In this document: positions 1 to 7,025 of the stretch, piece after piece
Layout of the letters: each line of letters opens with the position of its first letter
Position numbering within the stretch: position 1 is the first letter of the stretch
Assembly: GCA_009691355.1 (NCBI GenBank)
Contig: SICW01000015.1
Coordinates: 1 to 14,379 of the forward strand
Length of the DNA: 14,379 bases
Direction of reading: 5' to 3'
Source: Candidatus Woesearchaeota archaeon
GTDB taxonomy: Archaea > Nanobdellota > Nanobdellia > SCGC-AAA011-G17 > GW2011-AR17
Translations under genes and position numbers: made by a program
Notes under the pieces: generated by a model
What the model was told of the DNA's origin: nothing
Databases searched by the model: none
What the model saw: the letters and a program-made list of their open reading frames with translations, nothing else

Positions 1-476
1 CGTGCTGCAAGATTTCCAATGATGGTTATGTTTACTTGTGAATAAGGGTTTATTGCAGAATCAAGAACAACAACAACACAGTCCATGCTATCAAGCCATT
101 TGATTGCCTCAATAACTCCTTTGGTTGCCTCTTTTGCTCGTTCTTTTGCAATCTTTTTATTCATTTTATGTTTGAGAAAGTCTTCGTAATCAATTTTGGT
201 TGCAATTCCTGGAGTATCAACAAGATTGAAGGTGAGTTCTTTTCCTTTTTTCTTGATGTGAATATTTTCTTTCATTTGTATTTCTCTGGTTTCGTGTGGA
301 ATTTCAGAAACAGAGCCCATGACAACATCTTCTCCTAGCCAGTCTTTACAGATTCTGTTTGCAAGAGAAGTTTTTCCTGCATTTGGTGGGCCGTAGAGAC
401 CAATTTTCATATGGTTCTTTTTTGCAAATAATCCTGGAATGAGTTTGTTGAGAAGTGTTTTTAGTCTGTTAATCAT
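1..476 (-). CDS. Era-like archaeal GTPase (C-terminus beyond window)
   Basis: This is the N-terminal 158 codons of a P-loop GTPase; the rest lies beyond the window edge. The translation shows G1 GPPNAGKTS (residues 29-37), a switch I region with IPHETRE (Thr63 the likely G2 residue), and G3 DTPG (87-90). The NKxD G4 motif would fall outside the window. These motifs, the TKIDYEDF stretch after G3 and the VVVVLDS strand match the archaeal Era-like GTP-binding proteins known from Haloarchaea; their cellular role is not well defined. The first 22 residues form a basic amphipathic helix that could touch membrane or rRNA. The start at 474-476 is chosen because its ATG overlaps the TGA of the upstream small ORF (ATGA). 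A second ATG at 408-410 directly before the G1 strand is the alternative. I see no separate promoter. Confidence 0.88.
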   Translation of the reverse strand, partial: MINRLKTLLNKLIPGLFAKKNHMKIGLYGPPNAGKTSLANRICKDWLGEDVVMGSVSEIPHETREIQMKENIHIKKKGKELTFNLVDTPGIATKIDYEDFLKHKMNKKIAKERAKEATKGVIEAIKWLDSMDCVVVVLDSAINPYSQVNITIIGNLAA

Positions 477-733
477 GGGTCATCCTCTTTCTGATTTTTA
501 TAGAGTAGAGGATTTAAAAAGATTTCTGTAGTAGAAGGGTTGCTGTTTCTTTTAGAGCTGTACTCTTTTAGGTTCGAGAATCTCTGGAGGATTATGATGT
601 ATTCTTCTAGAGATCTACAACGTCTTCTATACGCTTCTTCTTGGCCTAAGATAAGTATTCCGTCACCACAGGTTATTTTATGTGTATCATTTTCTGGGTA
701 GTAGATGCCATTTTGGAGCGTCCATGCATGCAT
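473..733 (-). CDS. small hypothetical protein, distal piece of a broken gene
   Basis: The ORF encodes 86 residues, mostly hydrophilic, with a central charged stretch (EEAYRRRCRSLEEY) and a Ser/Asn-rich tail. I recognise no family. Its TGA overlaps the GTPase ATG, so it is probably translated, or was, together with the GTPase. Reading the same frame upstream past the ATG gives eleven protein-like codons (EPFPHWPGNPS), then a TAA at 767-769, then a further 62 open codons. The simplest reading is that the ATG at 731-733 is an internal Met of a longer gene that has been interrupted. Whether the remaining ORF still makes a useful protein, or only carries ribosomes to the GTPase start, cannot be told here. 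No clear TATA box stands at the usual distance before 733. Confidence 0.5.
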   Translation of the reverse strand: MHAWTLQNGIYYPENDTHKITCGDGILILGQEEAYRRRCRSLEEYIIILQRFSNLKEYSSKRNSNPSTTEIFLNPLLYKNQKEDDP

Positions 734-766
734 AGAAGGATTTCCTGGCCAATGTGGGAAAGGTTC

Positions 767-955
767 TTAATGAGATAATCCAAAAAGATCTGCACATTTG
801 GTCTGTTTTTCTCCCCAGAGAATTGCAATGATATATTGAATATTAGGAGAGATATTTCCTGTTCTCATAATTGTTTCAAGATGTTCTCTTACTCCATCTA
901 ATTGTTCTTGGAGACCGCCATCGTTTCCAAATAACTTTAGAATTGAAGGAATTCT
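767..955 (-). pseudogene. proximal fragment of the interrupted gene
   Basis: This 62-codon open stretch on the minus strand is in the same frame as the 86-residue ORF at 473-733 and is separated from it only by TAA at 767-769 plus eleven sense codons. Its translation reads like real protein (for example LDGVREHLETIMRTGNISP, then IIAILWGEKQTKCADLFGL). It is closed upstream by TAA at 956-958 and contains no ATG except one at 866-868, and no GTG or TTG start. It therefore looks 5'-truncated as well as stopped. I do not recognise the family. A recoded TAA is unlikely because TAA ends other genes in this window, such as the ArlJ-like gene and aglB. A sequencing error at either stop is possible. 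Confidence 0.45.
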
Positions 956-1494
956 TTACAAAATGTGATGCTGGAACTATTCCTGCTTCGGATTGTGTTC
1001 TGACTATGGATAATCCTTATTTTTCTTCTTACTTATCTGAAGTTAAAGAAGCGTGGAAAGCTCAAATGAGCCCTCTCTTTCGTTTGCTTGATCCTTATAT
1101 GGAAAAGATTTTTCTTTTTTCTATTTTAGGTGTTTTTTCTTTTCTTTTGGGTGTTTTTTTTCTCTTCTTTAGTTTGAATTATGATAGATCTCTTTTCTTT
1201 AGAAAGCTTTCTGGAAAACTGGCCTTTCACTTTCTTTTTGCTTTTTTACTGGTTTTTTTCTTTCTTCATCTGCAGAAGCAGGATCTTCTTTCTCTCTTTC
1301 AATGGGCTATTGAAGGGGCACCAGTAGTTCTCCAATCTTTTGCGACTACTTTTCTTTTAGTCTTTATTCGTTCCCTTTTCCAGGTGTTCTTTTATCCTCT
1401 TATGATTTTGAGTATTTTCTTTTTAGGTATATGGGTTTCTTTGTGGATATACTCTTTGTTTGTTGCAAAGAAAAAAAAGAAACATTTAAGGTAA
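943..1494 (+). CDS. polytopic membrane protein of unknown function
   Basis: I do not recognise this family. From the TTG at 943 the protein has about 183 residues. A soluble N-terminal part carries two Cys (KCDAGTIPASDC) and an acidic/aromatic helix (SSYLSEVKEAWKAQM). About four hydrophobic segments follow, starting near IFLFSILGVF, HFLFAFLLVFFF, FATTFLLVFIRS and PLMILSIFFLGIW, and the protein ends in a run of five lysines, which suggests a cytoplasmic C-terminus. The start is uncertain. The frame is open back to a TTG at 871, the first ATG is at 1006, and the residues between 943 and 1006 look protein-like, so the ATG is probably too late. No TATA box sits 27 bases before any candidate. The gene faces the broken minus-strand gene head to head, and its 5' end may have been lost there. 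Confidence 0.6.
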   Translation: MKEFFTKCDAGTIPASDCVLTMDNPYFSSYLSEVKEAWKAQMSPLFRLLDPYMEKIFLFSILGVFSFLLGVFFLFFSLNYDRSLFFRKLSGKLAFHFLFAFLLVFFFLHLQKQDLLSLFQWAIEGAPVVLQSFATTFLLVFIRSLFQVFFYPLMILSIFFLGIWVSLWIYSLFVAKKKKKHLR

Positions 1495-1504
1495 TATTTA
1501 AATA
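1495..1504 (+). promoter_or_regulatory. TATA box, leaderless promoter
   Basis: TATTTAAATA is centred 27 bases before the ATG at 1527 and begins directly after the TAA of the upstream membrane-protein gene. The spacing puts transcription start at or next to the ATG, so the message should be leaderless. Confidence 0.6.
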
Positions 1505-1526
1505 GTTGTTCTTGTTTTGTTAAGGG

Positions 1527-1811
1527 ATGGGTTTTTTAGATTGGTTCTCGGATTTATTTTCTTCTGATAAGGATTCTGGTGAAACTTTAGAATCTTTGAA
1601 GCAGAAAGAAGCAGAACTTTTAGTGAACATTGAAAATGCTGAAAAAGTAGTTAACGCCGCATGGAGGGCTATTAATCGTAGTTCTTATGGAAGTAAGGCT
1701 TTACTTCATGAAAAGGCAAAACATGCTGAAAATAAAAAAGGCTTCTTAGAACAAGAGCTTGCTCAGGTACGATATCTCATTAAGCAAAAAGGAACGAAAA
1801 AGGTTGCTTAG
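1527..1811 (+). CDS. small coiled-coil protein with amphipathic N-terminus
   Basis: This 94-residue protein has no family I recognise. The first 13 residues (MGFLDWFSDLFSS) form an amphipathic helix with Trp and Phe on one face, suited to lying on a membrane surface or binding a partner. Residues from about 18 to 90 are almost wholly charged and helical, with two predicted coiled-coil helices (ETLESLKQKEAELLVNIENA and KAKHAENKKGFLEQELAQV) joined near RSSYGS. The tail is basic. It follows the polytopic membrane protein by 32 bases but has its own TATA box, so it can be expressed alone. The stop lies five bases from the end of the convergent SUF operon. The start is well supported by the leaderless promoter spacing. 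Confidence 0.72.
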   Translation: MGFLDWFSDLFSSDKDSGETLESLKQKEAELLVNIENAEKVVNAAWRAINRSSYGSKALLHEKAKHAENKKGFLEQELAQVRYLIKQKGTKKVA

Positions 1812-1816
1812 TGTTT

Positions 1817-2107
1817 TTAAGATAGTCCTAACATTTCTTTGAGTTCTTCACTTGGTTCCCATGCAGGTTCAAAAGTAATTTCAATGTCAACAGTTTTTAC
1901 TCCCTTTGCTTGGATTCGTTTCTTTAATTCAGCAACCATTTCTGGTCCAAAAGGACACATGGGAGAAGTAAATGTAAGTACAATCTTTACATGCTCATCA
2001 TCAATAATTTCTATCTTGTAAATTAATCCCAAGGTCCAGACATCAATATTTAGTTCTGGGTCATCATAGCCCTTGAATACTTCAATAAGATCTTCTTGTG
2101 TTATCAT
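1817..2107 (-). CDS. MIP18/DUF59 Fe-S assembly factor (SufT-like)
   Basis: The protein has 96 residues, the full length of a stand-alone MIP18 (DUF59) domain. The family signature is clear: YDDPELNIDVWTLGLIY (residues 14-30), and SPMCPFGP with Cys51 at the position of the conserved family cysteine, followed by a C-terminal EPAWEPS stretch. Members act late in iron-sulfur cluster assembly or in transfer of clusters to target proteins; SufT in bacteria and MIP18/CIA2 in eukaryotes are relatives. It is the last gene of the SUF operon, and its ATG overlaps the sufC TGA (ATGA), which implies coupled translation. A PaaD-type role is the family alternative, but the operon context argues for Fe-S maturation. 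Confidence 0.9.
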   Translation of the reverse strand: MITQEDLIEVFKGYDDPELNIDVWTLGLIYKIEIIDDEHVKIVLTFTSPMCPFGPEMVAELKKRIQAKGVKTVDIEITFEPAWEPSEELKEMLGLS

Positions 2108-2841
2108 TTTGTTACTCCTTCAAATCCTTCTTTTTCAATTCTCTTTGCAAGCTCTTGTCCACCTGTTGCGACGATCTTTCCTTTGAATAAAATACTTACT
2201 TCATCTGGTTGTAAGTAATCTAAAATTCTTTGATAGTGTGTAATGAGAATAATTCCCATATCTTTGTTTTGTTTTACTTTGTTAATTCCTTCTGCAACGA
2301 TACGTATGGCGTCTACGTCCATTCCACTGTCGGTTTCATCGAGAAGAGCATATTTTGGTTCAAGCATGGAAAGTTGTAAAATCTCCATTTTCTTTTTCTC
2401 CCCACCTGAAAAGCCTTCGTTAATGTACCTTTTAATAAAAGAAATGTCGATGTTTAGCTCTTTCATTTTCTCTTTGAGAAGGTTATGAAATTCTACGATT
2501 GAGTATTTCTTTTCTCTTTTATTATTCACTGCAGTTCTAAGAAAATTGTTAATGGTTACTCCTGTAATTTCTGCAGGATATTGAAAGGATAGGAATAAGC
2601 CTAGGTTTGCTCGTATATTTGGTTTTTCATGTGTGATGTCCTTTCCATCTAAAATAATATGTCCTTTTGTAATCTTATACTTGGGATGTCCCATCAGTGC
2701 ATTTGCGAGTGTGGATTTTCCCGAACCATTTGGGCCCATGAGTGCATGAACTTTTCCTGATTGAAAGGTTAAGGATACGCCTTTAATGATTTCTGTGCCA
2801 TTTACTTCAATATGAAGATCTTTGATCTCTAGTTTTTTCAT
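2104..2841 (-). CDS. sufC: SUF system ABC ATPase SufC
   Basis: SufC is the ATPase of the SufBC2D scaffold; ATP binding drives its dimerisation and opens SufB/SufD for cluster building. The 245-residue protein is standard length. Visible motifs are Walker A GPNGSGKST (36-44), the Q-loop glutamine in LSFQYP (Gln87), the signature FSGGEKKK (144-151), Walker B YALLDE with catalytic Glu169, the SufC-typical ETDSGMD, and the H-loop His202 in THYQR. It is a cytoplasmic protein. The ATG at 2839-2841 overlaps the sufU TGA (ATGA). An in-frame ATG 51 bases further upstream would add a non-homologous stretch overlapping sufU, so it is rejected as the start. Confidence 0.96.
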   Translation of the reverse strand: MKKLEIKDLHIEVNGTEIIKGVSLTFQSGKVHALMGPNGSGKSTLANALMGHPKYKITKGHIILDGKDITHEKPNIRANLGLFLSFQYPAEITGVTINNFLRTAVNNKREKKYSIVEFHNLLKEKMKELNIDISFIKRYINEGFSGGEKKKMEILQLSMLEPKYALLDETDSGMDVDAIRIVAEGINKVKQNKDMGIILITHYQRILDYLQPDEVSILFKGKIVATGGQELAKRIEKEGFEGVTK

Positions 2842-3275
2842 GTTGTTTCCTCTAGACTTTTTGTTAATGTTTTTAGTGATAATAATGCACACTTTGTTCG
2901 TACAAAGCTTATGGGGATTCCTAACATTTTAAAAATATCCTCTCTTTTGATATTTTTTGCTTCTGTTATGTTCATATCTGTTATTTTTTCTGTAAGTAAG
3001 GATATTGATGCTTGTGAAATAGCACAGCCTTTTCCTGTATATGTTGCTCTTTTGACCTTTCCTTTTTCTATCTTGAGATATAAAATTATTTCGTCACCAC
3101 AGATGGGGTTTAGTTCTCGATGTTTACAGGTGTAGTCTTTTAACTCTTCTTTATTTCTAGGGTGTTTATAATAGTCAATAATGTTTTCTTTATACATTTC
3201 TTGCTCTTCTGTTAACTCACTGGAAGAGATTTTACTCCTATCAATTTGTTGTGCTTGTTCTTTTGTGATTTTCAT
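2838..3275 (-). CDS. sufU: SufU/IscU-type Fe-S scaffold or sulfur-transfer protein
   Basis: This 145-residue protein belongs to the IscU/SufU family. The three ligand cysteines and the conserved aspartate are in place: PICGDEI (Cys59, Asp61), GKGCAIS (Cys84) and TKCALL (Cys129). The family can build a cluster (IscU) or, as zinc-bound SufU, accept sulfur from SufS. Location next to sufS favours the SufU role, though the SufU-specific insertion was not checked by alignment. Residues 1-27 are a hydrophilic extension ahead of MYKENIIDYYKHPRN, which is where most relatives begin. An alternative start is therefore the ATG at 3192-3194. The longer start is preferred because it overlaps the sufS stop as ATGA. 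Confidence 0.92.
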   Translation of the reverse strand: MKITKEQAQQIDRSKISSSELTEEQEMYKENIIDYYKHPRNKEELKDYTCKHRELNPICGDEIILYLKIEKGKVKRATYTGKGCAISQASISLLTEKITDMNITEAKNIKREDIFKMLGIPISFVRTKCALLSLKTLTKSLEETT

Positions 3276-4480
3276 TTGAAGATGTCCTGTGCCTTTTTTA
3301 TTGCTTTTATTAATGTGTCGATGTCTTCTTTTGTATTGTATATATGAAATGAAGCGCGGTTTGTTCCATCTAATTTTAGAGAAGTCATAAGGGGCATAGC
3401 ACAGTGGTTTCCTCCACGTATAGCCACCCCTTCCTGATTGAGAATTTCTCCTACATCATGAGGGTGCATCCCTTGTATTGTAAAGGAAATGACTGGAGCA
3501 CGATTGTTTATATCTTGTGGGCCTATAATCTTGATTCCTTTTACTTTTTTTAACTCTTTGAGAGCATATTCTGTAAGTGTGCCTGTATAGGATTCAATGT
3601 TTGTTATTCCAATATCTTGTATATATTCTATTGCTTTTGCAAGTCCAATTGCTCCTTCTATATTTGGTGTTCCTGCTTCGAAACGCCATGGGGAATCTTT
3701 CCAAGTGGATTTTTCTTGAGTTACTTCTTCAATCATTCCTCCACCATACATGAAAGGTTCTAAATTTTCTAGTAATTTTCTTTTCCCGTATAAGACACCT
3801 ATTCCTGTTGGACCAAACATTTTATGCCCAGAGAATGCCAGGAAATCGCAGTCGAGCTCTTTGACATCTATTTGCATGTGAGGAACAGATTGTGCGGCAT
3901 CAACAATCAGGGTTGCATTTACTTGATGGGCCATCTTTGCAAGTTCTTTAATAGGATTTATTGTTCCAAGTACGTTTGAGCAATGTGTGATTGCTAGAAT
4001 TTTTGTTTTTTGCGTTAGAAGGTTTTCTGCAGCTTTCATATCTAATCGAAACTCTTTTGTTATAGGGATTATTTTTAGTTTTGCACCTTTTTCTTTTGCG
4101 ATTTGTTGCCAGGGTACAAAATTACTGTGGTGCTCCATTTCTGAAAGAAGAATTTCATCCCCTGCTTTCAGTGATCTGCCTAGAACATAAGCTAAGAAAT
4201 TTATGCTTTCTGTTGTTCCTTTTGTGAAGATAATCTCTTCTTCTTCTGCTCCAATGAATTCTGCAACCCTTTTGTGTGCATTTTCATAGGCAATGCTTGC
4301 GCGCATAGAAAGTTCGTGTACTCCTCGGTGAACATTTGCATTATCTTTTTCGTAGTAGTCTGTAATTGCTTGTATTACTGCTTTTGGTTTTTGTGTTGTT
4401 GCACTGTTATCTAAGTAGACTAATGGTTTTCCTTTTATCCTCTGTTTTAGTATTGGGAAATCTTCTTTATAGTTTTTCAT
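3272..4480 (-). CDS. sufS: cysteine desulfurase SufS
   Basis: SufS is a PLP-dependent enzyme that takes sulfur from L-cysteine, giving alanine and an enzyme persulfide for Fe-S cluster assembly. The 402 residues match the normal length for group II desulfurases. Visible residues are YLDNSATTQKP near the N-terminus, EMEHHSN with the PLP-stacking His (117-118), IVDAAQS with Asp194 (pyridine nitrogen partner), the Schiff-base lysine Lys220 in SGHKMFGPTG, and the active-site Cys360 in IRGGNHCAMP, the short-loop type II arrangement. Its start overlaps the end of sufD by 14 bases, and its stop overlaps sufU as ATGA, so it is translated within the operon. Confidence 0.96.
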   Translation of the reverse strand: MKNYKEDFPILKQRIKGKPLVYLDNSATTQKPKAVIQAITDYYEKDNANVHRGVHELSMRASIAYENAHKRVAEFIGAEEEEIIFTKGTTESINFLAYVLGRSLKAGDEILLSEMEHHSNFVPWQQIAKEKGAKLKIIPITKEFRLDMKAAENLLTQKTKILAITHCSNVLGTINPIKELAKMAHQVNATLIVDAAQSVPHMQIDVKELDCDFLAFSGHKMFGPTGIGVLYGKRKLLENLEPFMYGGGMIEEVTQEKSTWKDSPWRFEAGTPNIEGAIGLAKAIEYIQDIGITNIESYTGTLTEYALKELKKVKGIKIIGPQDINNRAPVISFTIQGMHPHDVGEILNQEGVAIRGGNHCAMPLMTSLKLDGTNRASFHIYNTKEDIDTLIKAIKKAQDIFK

Positions 4481-5624
4481 TTTCCATTCTCTTCCAGATT
4501 TTCTCTCTGATCTTTTCTTGAAACTCTTCGTTAGGGAAGGTGTTGATAATGGGCTCTAAGTATCCAGCAATAATCATTGCCTTTGCGGATTCTAATTCTA
4601 TCCCTCTTGAGCTCAAATAAAAGAGCTGTTCTTCATCGAGGTGAGTAATTGTTGCTCCGTGGAAACAAGAAACATCATCATTTTCTACTTCTAGGATTGG
4701 TACTGCATCACAACGGGCGTTTTTTCCAATAATCAAATTATCCGATTTTTGTTTTGCTTTACATTTGGAATTATTTTTCTCAATAATTATTTTTCCACGT
4801 GTTACTGTTCGTGCACCATTACAAAGTACTCCCCTATTATACAATGTACATTCTGTGCTTGAGGACATATGTTTTGCTTCACTGTAGAGGTCAAATACTT
4901 GCCCTCCCTTTCCGAAATATCCAGAGCTTGCTTCCATTTGAGCTTGTGGACAGATGAGGTTGGTTTGCACGTCTAGTTGTGAAAGCTTTCCCCCTAGGAC
5001 CATGTCTCTCCAACTGATTTTTGCATTTCTTTCTGCTCTTCCTCTTTTTATTGTGAAATTATACGTTTCTGTAGAAAGATCTTGTAGTGTACAAAACTCT
5101 ATTGAAGAGTCTTCTTTAGCATAGACTTGAATAACCTGACTTTTATAGTGCGCTTCTTTCTCTGAAGAATTTTCTTCTATAATAATTGCAGAAGCGTTCT
5201 GTTCCACGATGACTATGATTGTTTCTGCCTTTGCTTTTTTTGATACATGAGATTTTATCTTAATAGGCTCTTTGCAATTTATGTTCTTAGGAATAATGAT
5301 TATTCTTGCATCATTTAGAATGGCTTGGTGTAATGCCAAAAATTTATTTTCTTTGTATGATACAAGACCTTCCCAGTACCAATCTTGTTCTTCTCTGGAA
5401 AGTTCAGATGGATGAAGGACTCTGACTTCTTTAGGTGCATCAATGCTCATACGTTCTTCTTCATTTTCCTTTGCTAAAACTGTATTTAGGTCTAGTTCCT
5501 TGAGTGAAATTTGCATCCCTTGCCCATATTTGAGAATAGGAGTTTCAAGACTCTTAAATAGTTCTTTACCCTTTTCCTTTTCTTTCTGAATACTTATTCC
5601 TATACATTGTATATTTTCTTTCAT
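4467..5624 (-). CDS. sufD: SUF scaffold subunit SufD
   Basis: This is the SufD half of the SufB-SufD scaffold, 385 residues, with a variable N-terminal part and the right-handed beta-helix core. The C-terminal block includes RCDAVPILEVENDDVSC, then FHGAT with Cys320 and His322 in the spacing of the E. coli SufD Cys358-x-His360 pair, and the helical tail LFYLSSRGI. The His is the residue thought to help bind the nascent cluster at the SufB-SufD interface. The assignment as SufD rather than a second SufB rests on the divergent N-terminus, shorter length and this motif. It starts nine bases after sufB and overlaps sufS by 14 bases. Confidence 0.93.
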   Translation of the reverse strand: MKENIQCIGISIQKEKEKGKELFKSLETPILKYGQGMQISLKELDLNTVLAKENEEERMSIDAPKEVRVLHPSELSREEQDWYWEGLVSYKENKFLALHQAILNDARIIIIPKNINCKEPIKIKSHVSKKAKAETIIVIVEQNASAIIIEENSSEKEAHYKSQVIQVYAKEDSSIEFCTLQDLSTETYNFTIKRGRAERNAKISWRDMVLGGKLSQLDVQTNLICPQAQMEASSGYFGKGGQVFDLYSEAKHMSSSTECTLYNRGVLCNGARTVTRGKIIIEKNNSKCKAKQKSDNLIIGKNARCDAVPILEVENDDVSCFHGATITHLDEEQLFYLSSRGIELESAKAMIIAGYLEPIINTFPNEEFQEKIREKIWKRMENEKL

Positions 5625-5633
5625 TGTAGAATT

Positions 5634-7025
5634 TTAAAGACCTTCAATTTCTAGTTCGATAAGTTTGTTTAATTCGACTGCGTACTCTAATGGTAGAGCT
5701 TTTACGATTGGTTCAATAAAACCGTTTACGATCATTTGCACTGCTTGTTCTTCATTTAGCCCTCTGGACATGAGATAGAAAATTTCTTCTTCTCCAATTT
5801 TTCCGACTGTTGCTTCATGTGTGATATCAGCAGTGTTATTGTTTATCTTCATGAAAGGGTAGGTTTTTGAAACGGAATCTTCATCAAGTATAAGGGCATC
5901 ACATTTGACTGTAGATTTGACGTTCTCTGCGTTTTCGGTTACTTGTACAAGCCCACGATAGCTTGATATTCCTCCCCCTTTGCTGATACTTTTTGCTTTG
6001 ATTATTGAGGTTGTGTTTGAAGCGACGTGAATTGCCTTTGCTCCTGTGTCTTGATCTTGGCCTGGTCCTGCAAATGCAATACCAATGCTTTCTGAGCGAG
6101 CACCTTCTCCTATGAGTATTGAAGAAGGGTAGAGCATTGTGCGAGATGACCCCATATTACCATTTGTCCAAATGACTGTTGCATCTTTATGTACCATTGC
6201 TCTTTTTGTGTTTAAGTTGAAGACATTTTTGCTCCAATTTTCTATAGAAGAGTAGCGCATTTTTGCTTTTTGGAGTACATGAAGTTCTACACAGCCTGCG
6301 TGCAAAGAATTCTCTGTGTAACTTGGGGAGGAGCATCCTTCAATATAATGCAAATCTGCTTCTTCATCAAGAATAATTAATGTGTGTTCGAATTGTCCAC
6401 CTTTTTGTGCGTTCATTCGAAAGTATGCTTGCAGGGGAAGGTCAACTTTGACTCCTTTGGGTATGTAAATGAAGGTTCCTCCAGACCATACTGCTGCGTG
6501 GAGCATGATAAATTTGTGGTCATGAATGGGAATACAGGAAGTCATGAAATATTTTTTTACTAATTCGGGATATTTATGTACAGCAACATCCATGTTTTCA
6601 AAAATAACCCCTTTTTTTTCTAAAGACTCTTGAATATTATGGTATACAATTGAGGAGTCGTACTGTGCACCAACTCCGGCAAGTGCATTTTTTTCTGCTT
6701 CTGGAATACCTAAGCGGTCAAATGTTTTTTTAATCTCTGCAGGTACGTCTTCCCAGGTTTTTGTTTCTTTTGCATTGGGGTCAATATAATATACAATGTT
6801 ATCCATGTTTAATGTGGAAAGATCTGGGCCCCAGTTGGGCATATCTGTTTCGAGGAATAGTTTTAGTCCTTTTAGTCTTTTTTCGAGCATCCACTCTGGC
6901 TCATTTTTTGTTTTTGAAATCATACGAACTACTTCTTCGTTGATTCCTGGTTTTGCGGTATATCGAGAATTGTCTGTATCTGCATCATCATAGAGTGCTC
7001 TACTTACAGAAATATCTTTTTTCAT
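5634..7025 (-). CDS. sufB: SUF scaffold subunit SufB
   Basis: SufB is the main site of cluster building in the SufBC2D complex. The protein has 463 residues, close to the family length, and is highly conserved throughout (for example MTSCIPIHDHKFIMLHAAVW). The likely sulfur-accepting cysteine is Cys375 in STVKCDALILDED, and His403-Glu404 in THEATVGKIGEEE occupy the position of the E. coli His433-Glu434 pair; the 29-residue distance from Cys to Glu equals the E. coli Cys405-Glu434 spacing. It is cytoplasmic. Its ATG overlaps the TGA of the upstream regulator (ATGA), and a GGAG ribosome-binding motif lies at 7034-7037, eight bases before the start, so it can also recruit ribosomes itself. Confidence 0.97.
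   Translation of the reverse strand: MKKDISVSRALYDDADTDNSRYTAKPGINEEVVRMISKTKNEPEWMLEKRLKGLKLFLETDMPNWGPDLSTLNMDNIVYYIDPNAKETKTWEDVPAEIKKTFDRLGIPEAEKNALAGVGAQYDSSIVYHNIQESLEKKGVIFENMDVAVHKYPELVKKYFMTSCIPIHDHKFIMLHAAVWSGGTFIYIPKGVKVDLPLQAYFRMNAQKGGQFEHTLIILDEEADLHYIEGCSSPSYTENSLHAGCVELHVLQKAKMRYSSIENWSKNVFNLNTKRAMVHKDATVIWTNGNMGSSRTMLYPSSILIGEGARSESIGIAFAGPGQDQDTGAKAIHVASNTTSIIKAKSISKGGGISSYRGLVQVTENAENVKSTVKCDALILDEDSVSKTYPFMKINNNTADITHEATVGKIGEEEIFYLMSRGLNEEQAVQMIVNGFIEPIVKALPLEYAVELNKLIELEIEGL

Noticed and set aside
720..735. ATGCATGCAT palindromic run as an operator
   Set aside because: It is a simple alternating sequence that is explained as Met-His-Ala codons inside the interrupted gene, with no nearby promoter.
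1839..2021. Short plus-strand frames inside the SUF operon (also near 2243, 2911, 3987, 6761 and 6796)
   Set aside because: They lie antisense within clearly recognised suf genes, have no promoters and show no protein-like features of their own.
2842..2892. Upstream extension of sufC by 17 residues
   Set aside because: It overlaps sufU coding sequence and does not match SufC; the ATG at 2839-2841 starts the conserved MKKLEIKDLH.
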